Source of the DNA: Corynebacterium stercoris
GTDB lineage: Bacteria; Actinomycetota; Actinomycetes; Mycobacteriales; Mycobacteriaceae
Assembly (NCBI RefSeq): GCF_024160105.1
Contig: NZ_JAMFTQ010000004.1
Location: forward strand, 102,295 to 166,294
Direction: 5' to 3'
Length of the DNA stretch: 64,000 nt
This document shows, piece after piece, positions 6,546 through 16,520 of this stretch. A program made the position numbers and the translations under genes. A model generated the notes under the pieces. That model saw only the letters and a program-made list of their open reading frames with translations. It ran no database searches and had not been told where the DNA came from. Every line of letters starts with the position of its first letter. Position 1 is the stretch's first letter.

Positions 6546-9500
6546 GTGAGTTCCCACACCAGTGCACCTCGCACCAACCGCCGTATCGCGAACCGCGCGC
6601 TCGGCGCCGCAACCGTCGCCATCCTCGGCCTGACCACCGTGCAGGTGGCCGCCCCCGATTCGACCTTCCTGCCAACCGCCGATGCCGCGACGCGCACGGT
6701 TCAGGGCACCACCGTCACCTACGACGATCAGACCCCGGCGTCGGTGCCGTGGTCGACCACGGTGAAAGCAAGCCCGTCAACGCGTTTCGGAGCCCTCTAC
6801 CTGAGCCTGGACGCCGTCGAAAAGGACGGCATTGCGAAGACCGGTACCTACGACCAGTGGGGCAGCCCGGTGCCGCTTAATATTTGGGACGCTGCGAAGC
6901 CGACGATTTACCGCAATGGATTCACATCCACCGTCCGCCCCGACCCGTTCAGCAACTCCAACAAAATTACGACTCAGCTTGGCGACTGGACCTACGTCTC
7001 CCAAAGCTCCACGTTTTCGGTGACCTGGAACCCGGCGCCCGGTTACATCGGCTATGCCCCGCCGCTGCCGATCCAAATTGACCCGCTGAAGCCCGACGGC
7101 CAGCCCGCTCCACGGTATCACTACGCCACGACCGGTCTCCCGGGCAAGACCAAGAGTCCACTGGCCTCTACGGGCGCACTCGGCACCACTCAGACTGCGC
7201 AGGCCGGTACGGGTTTCCAGGGTGTCACGGACGGCATCGTCTGGGCCTACCTGCCGACGTACGCGTTCCAAATTGATAGGAACGACCCGATTGCGGCCAA
7301 GGCGACGATCGCGGGCGCGGACTTTGCCACCGACGCAGACGGCAACTACGTCGGCTACGTCACCAACGAGCTGAACACCAGCGAGGGCCGGTACACGATT
7401 AACCCGGACTCCGGCGAGGTCACGTTCACCCCGAACAACGACTTCTTCAAAACAGGCGACCCGACCACCAAACAGGCCACCCCGATCCGCGTGATCGTGT
7501 CCAACATGACCACGAACACGGACGAGGGCAACGGCCGCGTCATGGCGTACGGCGTAACCCGCCCCGCGCACACGATCAACGCGAACAACCAGTCCTACTC
7601 CGAGGTCAACACCACTTACACCCCGACGGTGACCAAGCCGTCGGTGCAGCTCGTGGACGTCGCAGGGCAGAACCAGGTCGGCCGCGCCGTGACGTTGCGC
7701 CCGAACTACGCGCAGGCTGACGGCGCCCCGGCGATCAACACGGACACCGTTGAGCTGCTGAACCCGGACGGCACGACCGCAGGCAAGACCCTCGCCGTCC
7801 CAGGCGAGGGTACCTGGCAGGTCAACAGCAACGGCACCGTCACCTTCACCCCGCAGGTCGGCTTTATCGGCGACCCGACCCCGGTGAAATACACCGCGAA
7901 GAACACCGTCGGCATCCAGGCGGACCCGGCCACGCTCACCGTCGACTACTTCGTGCCGGACGGTCGCCCGGCAACGACGTTCGGCACCCAGGGCGTGACG
8001 CAGAAGTCCACCGACAGGACCACTTCCGAGGGCGACCGCGGACTGACCGCCCAGCAGATGTTCCCGGGGTATCCCACCAACTGGTACAGCTCGTTCACCT
8101 ACCAGCTTGTCGACCGGAACGGCAACGCAATCGCGCCGAACACCGCGCTCACGTACGACAACGTTGGCACCTACACCATCGACGCCGCCTCCGGCGAGGT
8201 CACCTTCACCCCGGACCCGCTCTTCACCGGCCCGGCACCGGAGGTCGGCGTGCGCATCGCCAACCTCACCACCGCGAACGGCCAGGAGCGCGGCGCGGAC
8301 GGCTCCTACCTACCCGTGGTTACCGCCTCGAACGTGTACCTCCAGCCCGCGTTCGCCAACGGCGACGTCGGCGACACGCTCAAGGCCACACCGGACTACG
8401 CGATCGCCGGCCTGCCGAAGATCGACACCCAGAGCATTTCGCTTATCGACGATTCCGGCAAACGCGTCGGCACCACACTCCCGGTCCCTGGCCAGGGCAC
8501 CTGGACCGTCGATCTTGCGACCGGTGAGTTCTCCTTCACCCCGGTTGCGGGCTTTTTGGGCAACCCGGCACCGGTGAAGTACACCGCGCGGAGTGTCGAC
8601 GGTATCGCGGCCCGCGAGCCATCCACCGTCACGGTTACCTACAACCCGCTGGTCACCCGTACCGCCACCACCATCGGCGGCCCGACCGAAACCCAAAAGT
8701 CGACCGACCTGAACTCCCCGGGCGACGCCGGCAAGACCACCGCGGAGCTCTTCCCGGGCCTTCCCGAGGCTTGGTTCAACGCGCCGATCCAGTTCAAGCT
8801 TGTCGACGGCACCAACCTCGTCGACACCCTCACCGTCGATGGCGAGGGCACCTACACCATTGATCCCGCCACCGGCGTGGTCTCGTTTACCCCGGTCGAC
8901 GGGTTCCTTGGCGGCCAGCCCTCGAAGCAGGCGGGCGGGGTGAAGATTCAGGCCATCAACACCACTGCCAACGGCACGAAGGTGAACTCGACGCTCATTG
9001 CGCAGTACATCCCGACCGTCGAAGACCGCACGTACACGCTGCCGTCCGCCACCAACTTGGCGCCGATCGGCCAGCCGGGTAAGGCGACGCCCGATTACGG
9101 CACTACCATCGCCCCGACGAGCGTGCAGCTTCTCGACGCTGCCGGCAACCCCGTCGGCAAGACGCTGGATGTTCCGGGCCAGGGCACTTGGACCGTCGAC
9201 CCAACGACGGGCGAATTCACCTTCACACCGGTGCCGGGATTCGTCGGCACGCCGGTGAGCGTGCTCTACACCGCCGCGGCCACCAACGGCGGCACGGTGA
9301 CCGGCACCGGTGGTGTGACCATCACCTACCCGGCGGCCATCACGGTCCCCGCCACCACCGTCGGCCCGCAGGGCACCGCCCAGAACAGCTCCGACAAGGA
9401 CGCGAACGACACCGGCCGCACCCCTGCCGAGATGTTCCCGAACCTGCCCGGAGATTGGTACGGCAAGGACAACAGCCCGGTGAAGTTCCAGCTTGTGGGC

Positions 9501-12392
9501 GCAACCGACAATGTTCTTACGGTCGACGGCGTGGGCACCTACACCATCGACCCGGTCAAGGGCACCGTGAAGTTCGAGCCGGAGAAGGACTTCACAGGCC
9601 AGGCCCCGGCAGTGGAGATCCAGACCGTCGGCCTCAGGGACGCCAGCGGCCAGCCGGCCGAGATGACCAGCACCTACCAGCCGTTCGTGGTGCCGGTGCG
9701 TGTTGAGATCCCGTCCGACTACGCCAAGGCCACCCGCATCGGGCAGCCGATCACGGTCACCCCGGAGTACCTGGACACGACGGTGGACAAGAGCACGATC
9801 CGGATCATCGCGCCGCAAGGCAGCACGCTCTCCGATGACGGCAAGACGCTGGTTGTGCCAGGCGAGGGCACATGGACCGTCGATAAGCAAGGCAACTTCA
9901 CCTTCACTCCGCAGGGACCTGACGGTGAGGGCGGCGCGTTTGTGGGCAGCCCGACCCCCATCGACTACACCGCCACCAACTTCGACGGTATCCCTGCACA
10001 GGTGCCCGGCCAGATCTCGGCGTTCTACCCCACGCCGGATCCGACGTCGGCTGTCACGACCAATCTGCAGGGCGTGACGCAGCACTCCGACGACAAGAAC
10101 CGCCAAGACCAGGGTCTCACTGCGAAGGAGATGTTCCCGAACATCGCCCAGGCCACCTGGTGGGACCAGGCAGTCTTCGGGTTGTTTGCCCCGGACGGCA
10201 CCCCGGCGGAGAACAACACCCTCACCGTCGCGGGCGAGGGCACGTACACCATCGATCCGACAACCGGCCAGGTCACGTTCACCCCGGACCCGGCATTCGT
10301 CGGCACAGCGCAGTCGGTCGGCATCGGCATCGTGAACGCGCAGGGCACGCCGATGGCGAAGTACACCGCCGTCGTTGAGCCGGTGGATGTGCACCTTTAC
10401 GACGCCTCCGTGATCGGCAACATCGGCACCCCGCTGAAGGTCACGCCGAGGTACCTGGACACGATTGATAAGTCCACGGTCGAGTTCGTCGGCCCCGACG
10501 GGAAACCCGCGGGCAAGGAGCTCAAGGTTGACGGGCAGGGCACGTGGACCGTCGATAACAACGGCACGTTCACCTTCACCCCGGTAGACGGCTTCTACGG
10601 CACGCCGACCCCGGTGAACTACACCGCGAAGAACACCAACGGCGTGCAGTCCACCGACACCGGCACAGTCTCCGGCGACTACTGCTCGCCGAGGACGTCT
10701 CCGTCGATAAGCACTGGCGATGTGAACCAGACCCAGACCTCGAAGACTGGCGCGGAAATGTTCCCGTCCTTCCCGAGCACCTGGACCATCACGTACTCGC
10801 TGCCGGGCGCGACGGACAACAAGATCGAGACCGATGAGGGCGCGTTCCAGATTGATCCATCGACGGGTGTGGTCACCTTCACCCCGGCGAAGGACTTCAG
10901 CGGCACGCCGGACCCGGTGACCGTGCAGGCCACCACCGCGACGGGTGCTACCAAGACCACCACGTACCAGGTGTCGGTGACCAAGACGACGACCACGACA
11001 TCCACGGCGACCACCACCAACACCGCCACGACCACCAACACGGCGACGACCACACAGACTGCGACAACCACGCAGACTGCCACCACCACAAACACGGCGA
11101 CGGCAACCGAGACGGCAACCACGACGGAGAAGACCACCGTGACTCTGACGCCGGAAGTTGTCACCACGACGGTCACGGCCGCTCCGGTCACCGTGACCCC
11201 GGCACCGGTGACGGTGACGCCGCCGGCACAGGTCACCACCGTGACCCAGTCCGCAAAGCCGATCACTACTACGTTCACCCCGGCGCCGGTTACCGTCACC
11301 CCGGACCCGACCACCATCGTCACGACGATCCCGGCTACCCCGACGGCGATCACCACGACGCTGACGGTCACCCCGGAGCCGACCACGATCACACCGGCAC
11401 CGGTGACCTCCACTATCCCGGCGGGCACCGAGGTCATCGAGATCACGATCACTCCGGGCCCGGTCACGGTCACGCCGAGCCCTGTGACGGTGACTCCGAA
11501 CCCGGTGACCATCATCCAGAACGCGACGGTCACCCAGACGGCCCCGGCCGGCACCACCGCCGAGTTCACCCCGGGCGGCGTGAAGATCAACACCACGCAG
11601 GGCACGGCGCTGCAGCTTGAGGTGCAGGGAACGAACGTCGACAAGCAGTCGCTCACTCTGCAGCAGGTGCCGGGTGGAACGCTGAGCCCGGACGGCAAGA
11701 CCCTCGTCATCCCGGGCGAGGGCACGTGGACTATCGACGCAGGCGGCAACATCAACTTCACCCCGCTGCCGGGCTTCACCGGCAACCTCACCGAGGTGAA
11801 GGTGAACTACTCGCGTACCGACGGCGTCCCCGTGGCCAACCCGTACGTGATCGGCGGCACCTACCGCTCCGCCGGTGCGACGGTGACTGTGACTGAGCGC
11901 CCGGGTTCGAGCTCGGAGGGAACTGTTGTTGAGCGCTGTGTCCAGAACGCGGTGCGCTCGCCGCTGCTGTACCTGATCCCGCTCGGCCTGCTCGGCTACG
12001 GTCTCAACCAGGTCGCGGGGCCGGTGATTCAGCAGGCGACGGCTCCGTTCCAAGAGGCGCTGAACCAGCTGAACGGCCAGATCCACAGCCAGCTCAACCA
12101 GCAGGTGAAGGATTCGCCGATCGGCCGGATTGGCGACGATTTCAACCGCCGCCTGTGGGAGAACAAGGACTTCGCACGCATCGCCGGTCAGGTCAACGAG
12201 ATTAATGCACAGGCCAACATGCTGGCGGCGCAGTTCCAGCCGCAGCTGCAGCTGATCGGTCAGGCTGCGGGTGTGATCCTTGCGGTCACCGCCGCGGGCG
12301 CCGTGCTCTACGACTGGTGCTCCAACGACGCCGGCCAGGCTTGGACCGCCATCGGCACCGACAAGTGGGCCAACCTGGGCAAGAAGCAGTAG
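6546..12392 (+). CDS. Giant CshA-type fibrillar surface protein with Thr-rich stalk
   Basis: 1948 residues from GTG 6546, preceded by GGAG. The N-terminus (ANRALGAATVAILGLTTVQVAA) is a signal peptide. After a unique N-terminal domain, alternating CshA-type repeat units fill roughly residues 320-1430. They are marked by GTWTVD...FTFTP or GTYTID...VTFTP and end in PTPVKYTA. Residues about 1480-1660 form a stalk dominated by Thr, Val and Pro (TTTNTATTTQTATTT, then APVTVTPAPVTVTP), followed by one more repeat. The end has hydrophobic segments (LLYLIPLGLLGYGLNQVAG and AAGVILAVTAAGAVLYDW) around an amphipathic helix rather than LPxTG, so anchoring is probably by membrane insertion. CshA repeats in streptococci form adhesive fibrils; an adhesion role is inferred. 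Confidence 0.85.
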   Translation: MSSHTSAPRTNRRIANRALGAATVAILGLTTVQVAAPDSTFLPTADAATRTVQGTTVTYDDQTPASVPWSTTVKASPSTRFGALYLSLDAVEKDGIAKTGTYDQWGSPVPLNIWDAAKPTIYRNGFTSTVRPDPFSNSNKITTQLGDWTYVSQSSTFSVTWNPAPGYIGYAPPLPIQIDPLKPDGQPAPRYHYATTGLPGKTKSPLASTGALGTTQTAQAGTGFQGVTDGIVWAYLPTYAFQIDRNDPIAAKATIAGADFATDADGNYVGYVTNELNTSEGRYTINPDSGEVTFTPNNDFFKTGDPTTKQATPIRVIVSNMTTNTDEGNGRVMAYGVTRPAHTINANNQSYSEVNTTYTPTVTKPSVQLVDVAGQNQVGRAVTLRPNYAQADGAPAINTDTVELLNPDGTTAGKTLAVPGEGTWQVNSNGTVTFTPQVGFIGDPTPVKYTAKNTVGIQADPATLTVDYFVPDGRPATTFGTQGVTQKSTDRTTSEGDRGLTAQQMFPGYPTNWYSSFTYQLVDRNGNAIAPNTALTYDNVGTYTIDAASGEVTFTPDPLFTGPAPEVGVRIANLTTANGQERGADGSYLPVVTASNVYLQPAFANGDVGDTLKATPDYAIAGLPKIDTQSISLIDDSGKRVGTTLPVPGQGTWTVDLATGEFSFTPVAGFLGNPAPVKYTARSVDGIAAREPSTVTVTYNPLVTRTATTIGGPTETQKSTDLNSPGDAGKTTAELFPGLPEAWFNAPIQFKLVDGTNLVDTLTVDGEGTYTIDPATGVVSFTPVDGFLGGQPSKQAGGVKIQAINTTANGTKVNSTLIAQYIPTVEDRTYTLPSATNLAPIGQPGKATPDYGTTIAPTSVQLLDAAGNPVGKTLDVPGQGTWTVDPTTGEFTFTPVPGFVGTPVSVLYTAAATNGGTVTGTGGVTITYPAAITVPATTVGPQGTAQNSSDKDANDTGRTPAEMFPNLPGDWYGKDNSPVKFQLVGATDNVLTVDGVGTYTIDPVKGTVKFEPEKDFTGQAPAVEIQTVGLRDASGQPAEMTSTYQPFVVPVRVEIPSDYAKATRIGQPITVTPEYLDTTVDKSTIRIIAPQGSTLSDDGKTLVVPGEGTWTVDKQGNFTFTPQGPDGEGGAFVGSPTPIDYTATNFDGIPAQVPGQISAFYPTPDPTSAVTTNLQGVTQHSDDKNRQDQGLTAKEMFPNIAQATWWDQAVFGLFAPDGTPAENNTLTVAGEGTYTIDPTTGQVTFTPDPAFVGTAQSVGIGIVNAQGTPMAKYTAVVEPVDVHLYDASVIGNIGTPLKVTPRYLDTIDKSTVEFVGPDGKPAGKELKVDGQGTWTVDNNGTFTFTPVDGFYGTPTPVNYTAKNTNGVQSTDTGTVSGDYCSPRTSPSISTGDVNQTQTSKTGAEMFPSFPSTWTITYSLPGATDNKIETDEGAFQIDPSTGVVTFTPAKDFSGTPDPVTVQATTATGATKTTTYQVSVTKTTTTTSTATTTNTATTTNTATTTQTATTTQTATTTNTATATETATTTEKTTVTLTPEVVTTTVTAAPVTVTPAPVTVTPPAQVTTVTQSAKPITTTFTPAPVTVTPDPTTIVTTIPATPTAITTTLTVTPEPTTITPAPVTSTIPAGTEVIEITITPGPVTVTPSPVTVTPNPVTIIQNATVTQTAPAGTTAEFTPGGVKINTTQGTALQLEVQGTNVDKQSLTLQQVPGGTLSPDGKTLVIPGEGTWTIDAGGNINFTPLPGFTGNLTEVKVNYSRTDGVPVANPYVIGGTYRSAGATVTVTERPGSSSEGTVVERCVQNAVRSPLLYLIPLGLLGYGLNQVAGPVIQQATAPFQEALNQLNGQIHSQLNQQVKDSPIGRIGDDFNRRLWENKDFARIAGQVNEINAQANMLAAQFQPQLQLIGQAAGVILAVTAAGAVLYDWCSNDAGQAWTAIGTDKWANLGKKQ

Positions 12393-12408
12393 CTTCCCTG
12401 GGGTAGCG

Positions 12409-12451
12409 AAGACCGCCACCTTCTCCTTGAACGGAGAGAGTGGCGGTCTTT
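12409..12451. terminator. Bidirectional terminator between two convergent surface-protein genes
   Basis: AAGACCGCCAC (12409-12419) pairs perfectly with GTGGCGGTCTT (12440-12450), with an inner TTCTCC/GGAGA pairing and T/A runs on both sides. It serves the fibril gene (+) and the collagen-like gene (-). Confidence 0.85.
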
Positions 12452-12461
12452 CGTCGTAAAG

Positions 12462-14714
12462 CTAGCGGCCCTGTGCTCGCAGGATTGCGTCGTTAAGGGC
12501 GGCGTCGAGGCCGAGCGCCTTAATGATGCCGATCGCTACGACCGGCAGCACCACCAGTGGGACGAGTACCGCGGCCGCGATGGCGCCGGGGGAGGAAAGC
12601 AGCTTCGTCTTCTCCCACTTCGGAGCAATGCCGGTGTCCTGGTCGCCGATCCACCACATGCCGTTCGGGCCGACCTTTACCGTGTGGCCGTTAGCTGCGA
12701 CGATGCGGGTGTCGCGGTTGCCGATCCACCAGTTGCCATTACCGCCGACGTACGGATGGTTGTACACCGTGCGGGTCTCGTACTTTGGCGTCTCCGGGGT
12801 GCTCGGCTGCTTGGCACCCGGGTTCTGGGTGCTCGGCTTGCCCTGGGCGTTGATACCGGTGTCCTGGCCGTTGATGAACCAGTTGCCGTTCGAGCCGATC
12901 GTGGGCACGACGGTTGCGCCGTCCTTACCCGGGGCACCGTCCTTGCCGTCTTTGCCCGGTTCGCCCTTCGGTCCCTGGTCACCCTTGGGACCCTGATCGC
13001 CCTTGGGGCCTTGCTTGCCCTCCGCGCCTTGGTCACCCTTCGGACCCTGCTTGCCCTCGGGGCCCTGTGCGCCGGCAGCGCCATCAACACCAGGGTCGCC
13101 CTTGGGGCCCTGGTCGCCCTTGGGGCCCTGGTCGCCCTTGGGGCCGGTTGCAGGGGTACCGGTGTCCTTCTTACCGATCCACCAGTTTCCGTTCTTGCCG
13201 ATGTGCGGGATCACAATGTTCCCCGAGCCGTTCTGGCCGGGATCAGCCTTCGGGCGGAGGAACTCCCAGAAGTCATCTAGGGTCTTGTTCTCGTTGCCAG
13301 GCTGCTCACGCCAAAGGTCGAATGCGCTCTTACCGGGAGCGCCGGCAGTGCCGTCCTTACCGGGGGCACCTTTGTCGCCCTTCGGGCCCTGATCACCCTG
13401 ATCACCCTTGGGACCTTGATCCCCCTTTGGACCTCGCGGGCCCTCGGGACCCTGGTCGCCCTTGGGACCTCGCGGGCCCTCGGGGCCCTGGTCGCCCTTG
13501 GGGCCCTGAGCACCCGGGGCACCGTCTTCACCCTTCAGGCCGGGTTCGCCAGGATCACCCTTGGGGCCCGCAGGGCCAGTTGCCGGCACGCCCAGATCTT
13601 GGTCGCCGACCCACCAGTTTCCGTTCTTAATCTCCGGAGCGTTTACAATCTTGCCCGGTTCACCCTGAGGCCCTTGAGCCTTCACATTGGTGTTCGTATC
13701 GCCAACCCACCAGTTTCCGTCGGCGCCGATGTAGGGCACGTTGTCGGTTTGCACCGGAACTGCAAATGCATCGCCGATGTTCTGGTTCTGTCCGTAGCGG
13801 GCAACGGTCGCACCGTCGGACGACTGGCGCGGCTTGCCCTGAACCTGAACCCTCACGCTCTTCTCAGCGTTGCGGTAACCCTGCGGTAGAGAAATGCTCA
13901 CTGCGCCGCCGGGATCGACAGTCACGGTTGCACCGTCCACGCGGGTGTCGTTCTGGTCGGTGACGAAACCGGTGAGGCGAGCCGCGTCACCGGTCGACAG
14001 GCCATTCACCTTGGCGCCGGTTGCCTGGATCGAGCCATTCGGGATGACAGTCTGTGCTTCTTGGACAGAGACGCTCAGGGGCTGGCAATCGTTGTTCTCG
14101 TCCGGCCAGGGTTTGACCGCGGCAGTGGTGTTGATCGAGACGCGTGCAAAGCGGCCGCTTTCATTCAAATTGAATCGAGCGTTCTGGTTACTCGATGCGG
14201 TCCAGGCGTAGAGACCAGCCGAAGACGGAGAAACCGTGAACTCGTCGCTAAAGGAACCCGCAACAATCTTGCTGCCGGATGACTTGGAAGGCGGAGTCGT
14301 ATTGTCCACAGTCCCGCCGGACACAGAAGTTCCGAGCGGCGCAGCAGTGTAAGCGAACCTGGTTCCGGTCGCACCCGCAATGGCGGCTCCACCGGTCTCG
14401 ACCTTGATCCGTGCTTGGACGTTGTCGCCGAAGAGACGGCCTTCCTCAGCGCTCAGCTTCACCCACGGTGTCGCCGAGTACGGCGCGTTATTCCCCGGGG
14501 TGTACTGGGTGTCAATGCCCACAAGCAGGCCACTGGCACCTTGCGGTTCAGCGTTGCGGAGGCCAACAGTTTGCTCTACGGCAGCGCTGATCGAACACGT
14601 GCCGGCGTTGGCACCCGCCGGCGGGGACTGCGGGGCGGCGACGGCCGCGGGCACGGCGACAAGGCTCGCGCCGAGCGCCAGCGAGACCGCGCCGGCCACC
14701 AGGGTTTTCTTCAT
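12462..14714 (-). CDS. Collagen-like surface protein with NGNWWIG repeats
   Basis: 750 residues from the ATG at 14714. MKKTLVAGAVSLALGASL then VPAAVAAPQ is a signal peptide with an AxA cleavage site. An N-terminal globular domain (about residues 30-300) is followed by blocks of uninterrupted Gly-X-Y triplets (GPKGDQGPEGPRG type), separated by six copies of a short module: G-x-NGNWWIG-xx-DTG-xxA. One copy reads NGNWFINGQDTG. The end has one hydrophobic helix (AIAAAVLVPLVVLPVVAIGI) and a short tail without LPxTG. Bacterial collagen-like proteins form trimeric stalks; a rod-like adhesin is inferred. It converges on the giant fibril gene, and the two likely form a surface-structure island. Confidence 0.88.
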   Translation of the reverse strand: MKKTLVAGAVSLALGASLVAVPAAVAAPQSPPAGANAGTCSISAAVEQTVGLRNAEPQGASGLLVGIDTQYTPGNNAPYSATPWVKLSAEEGRLFGDNVQARIKVETGGAAIAGATGTRFAYTAAPLGTSVSGGTVDNTTPPSKSSGSKIVAGSFSDEFTVSPSSAGLYAWTASSNQNARFNLNESGRFARVSINTTAAVKPWPDENNDCQPLSVSVQEAQTVIPNGSIQATGAKVNGLSTGDAARLTGFVTDQNDTRVDGATVTVDPGGAVSISLPQGYRNAEKSVRVQVQGKPRQSSDGATVARYGQNQNIGDAFAVPVQTDNVPYIGADGNWWVGDTNTNVKAQGPQGEPGKIVNAPEIKNGNWWVGDQDLGVPATGPAGPKGDPGEPGLKGEDGAPGAQGPKGDQGPEGPRGPKGDQGPEGPRGPKGDQGPKGDQGDQGPKGDKGAPGKDGTAGAPGKSAFDLWREQPGNENKTLDDFWEFLRPKADPGQNGSGNIVIPHIGKNGNWWIGKKDTGTPATGPKGDQGPKGDQGPKGDPGVDGAAGAQGPEGKQGPKGDQGAEGKQGPKGDQGPKGDQGPKGEPGKDGKDGAPGKDGATVVPTIGSNGNWFINGQDTGINAQGKPSTQNPGAKQPSTPETPKYETRTVYNHPYVGGNGNWWIGNRDTRIVAANGHTVKVGPNGMWWIGDQDTGIAPKWEKTKLLSSPGAIAAAVLVPLVVLPVVAIGIIKALGLDAALNDAILRAQGR

Positions 14715-14872
14715 AGGGGTGCTCCGATCGTGGAGAGGTACAGACATCTCTCAACGTATCGGCACCGGCCACACGAACGTGACTATTTTTGTTCGTGTCG
14801 CGAACCATCTCTGCGCGGGCGAGCGGTTCCATGTACCTGCCTAACCCCTGCCGGCCGAGCCGGCTTTCACAG

Positions 14873-14940
14873 ACCCGCATAGTCATGCCCCCATAGTGGC
14901 CCGCTCAAACGCATCACTATGGGGGCATGACTATGCGGGT
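14873..14940. repeat. Perfect 26-bp inverted repeat with 16-nt loop in a 396-bp intergenic region
   Basis: The left arm 14873-14898 and right arm 14915-14940 are exact reverse complements over 26 bp (the left arm begins ACCCGCATAGTCATG and the right arm ends CATGACTATGCGGGT). The loop is 16 nt. Neither flank has a T-run, so it is not an ordinary terminator. It lies between the collagen-like gene start (14714) and the alaT stop (15111). The rest of 14715-15110 has the collagen gene's promoter region and no supportable gene. Confidence 0.9.
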
Positions 14941-15110
14941 ACGGCGTACCAGCGGGCCCGTCGGGTATCAGCCGAACTGGCCCCTAGCGGCGCACCGGCC
15001 TTCCGCCTCCGCACAACTTCATCTGTCGGCAACCCGCATTGGGCGCCGTCGCCACCTCAGCCAACCTGCGGACGGGCGGGAGCAACCAGGCGTCGGCAAG
15101 CAGAAAGCCC

Positions 15111-16454
15111 CTAGTGCTGGTGGTAATCCGCCAGGAAGTTGCCCAGGCGCTCGATCGCGTTCTCCAGCTGGGATGCCCACGGCAGGAACACCACGCGGAA
15201 GTGGTCCGGCGTGGGGTAATTGAAGCCCGTGCCCTGCACCATGAGGATCTTCTCGGCCTTGAGCAGGTCGAGCATGAAGCGCTCGTCGTCGTGGATGTTG
15301 TACATCTCCGTATCAATCTTGGGGAAGCAGTACATCGCACCCTTCGGCGCGACCACGCTCATGCCCGGGATTTCACGGAGCTTTTCGACGGCAACATCCC
15401 TCTGCTTCCGCAGACGCCCGCCCTCGGTGGTGAGTTCGTAAATCGATTGGCGGCCGCCGAGCGCCACCTGGATCGCGTGCTGGCCAGGCACGTTCGCGCA
15501 CAGGCGGGTGCCGGCGAGCAGGTCGAGGCCCTCGATGAAGCCGGCGGCGCGGCGGCGCGGGCCGGTGATGATCATCCAGCCGGCGCGGTAGCCGCACACG
15601 CGGTAGGCCTTGGACAGGCCGTTGAACGTCACCGTGACCAGGTCGGGGGCGACTTCGGCCATCGAGATGTGCTTGGCGTCTTCGTAGAGAACGCGGTCGT
15701 AGATTTCGTCGGCAAGTACGAGCAGCTCGTGCTCGCGCGCGATGTCCGCGATCCCGTTGAGCACCTCGCGGGAGTACACCGCGCCCGTCGGGTTGTTCGG
15801 GTTGATCACGACGATCGCCTTCGTGCGGTCCGTGATCTTCGAGCGGATGTCCTCCAGCGACGGGTTCCACTCGTCCTCCTCGTCGCACATGTAGTGCACG
15901 ACTTTGCCGCCCGCGAGCGTGGACGCCGCCGTCCACAGCGGGTAGTCGGGGGCGGGGATGAGGATCTCGTCGCCGTCGTTGAGCAGTGCCTGCGTGACCA
16001 TGGTGATCAGCTCGGACACGCCGTTGCCCAGGTAGACGTCGTCGATGTCGAACTCGGGGAAGTCCGGAATATCCTGGTAGCGAGTCACCACCGCGCGGCG
16101 CGCCGGGATGATGCCCTTGCTCGTGGTGTAGCCCTGCGAGTTCGGCAGGTTAGCGATCATGTCGCGCATAATCACGTCCGGCGCCTCGAAGCCGAAGATC
16201 GCCGGGTTGCCGGTGTTCAGCTTGAGAATCGTGTGGCCGTCGCGTTCCATCTGCTCCGCGGTGGCGCTCACCGGGCCGCGGATGTCGTAGAAGACGTCCT
16301 TCAGCTTCTCCGCCTGGTCGAAGTGGCGGTGCTTCTTCACGGATTTCGCGCGCTGCTCGCTGCTTTGCTCGCTGCGCTCCGCGGCCTCGCGCGCGGGCGG
16401 TTCCGCGATCGGCTCGGCTCCTGCGGTGACCCCGGTTTCTGGGTTGCTGCTCAT
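15111..16454 (-). CDS. alaT: Alanine/valine-type aminotransferase AlaT
   Basis: 447 residues of the class I PLP aminotransferase fold. After a variable, charged N-terminus the conserved part begins at FDQAEKLKDVFYDIRGPV. Key motifs are NPNNPTGAVYS, ADEIYDRVLY, the Schiff-base lysine in NGLSKAYRVCGYRAGW, and the C-terminal Arg in DHFRVVFLPW. In C. glutamicum AlaT transfers amino groups between pyruvate/alanine and 2-oxo acids such as ketoisovalerate. ATG 16454 is chosen because, on the minus strand, TAGAAT is followed by exactly 7 nt and this ATG. A copy of the intergenic palindromic repeat lies upstream. Confidence 0.9.
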   Translation of the reverse strand: MSSNPETGVTAGAEPIAEPPAREAAERSEQSSEQRAKSVKKHRHFDQAEKLKDVFYDIRGPVSATAEQMERDGHTILKLNTGNPAIFGFEAPDVIMRDMIANLPNSQGYTTSKGIIPARRAVVTRYQDIPDFPEFDIDDVYLGNGVSELITMVTQALLNDGDEILIPAPDYPLWTAASTLAGGKVVHYMCDEEDEWNPSLEDIRSKITDRTKAIVVINPNNPTGAVYSREVLNGIADIAREHELLVLADEIYDRVLYEDAKHISMAEVAPDLVTVTFNGLSKAYRVCGYRAGWMIITGPRRRAAGFIEGLDLLAGTRLCANVPGQHAIQVALGGRQSIYELTTEGGRLRKQRDVAVEKLREIPGMSVVAPKGAMYCFPKIDTEMYNIHDDERFMLDLLKAEKILMVQGTGFNYPTPDHFRVVFLPWASQLENAIERLGNFLADYHQH

Positions 16455-16520
16455 GCGCATCATTCTAGGCGTCACACCAGTCACACGAAGCACAACGGGG
16501 CCAATGCTTGCCGACGCTCA

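Noticed and set aside
10981..11400. Thr/Val/Pro repeat region considered as a separate mobile or microsatellite insertion
   Set aside because: The reading frame and repeat context continue on both sides; it is a stalk within the fibril protein.
8310..12419. A 1369-codon open frame on the minus strand opposite the giant fibril gene
   Set aside because: It is an antisense shadow of a repetitive high-GC gene; composition is dominated by Arg/Gly/His/Val, with no recognisable domain, and the plus-strand product has a signal peptide and repeats.
12950..13570. CRISPR-like array of short regularly spaced repeats
   Set aside because: The repeats are Gly-X-Y codons of the collagen-like gene with 9-bp periodicity, not repeat-spacer units.
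14415..14882. Plus-strand open frames opposite the start of the collagen-like gene
   Set aside because: They overlap its signal peptide and leader in antisense and have no supporting motif or ribosome-binding site.
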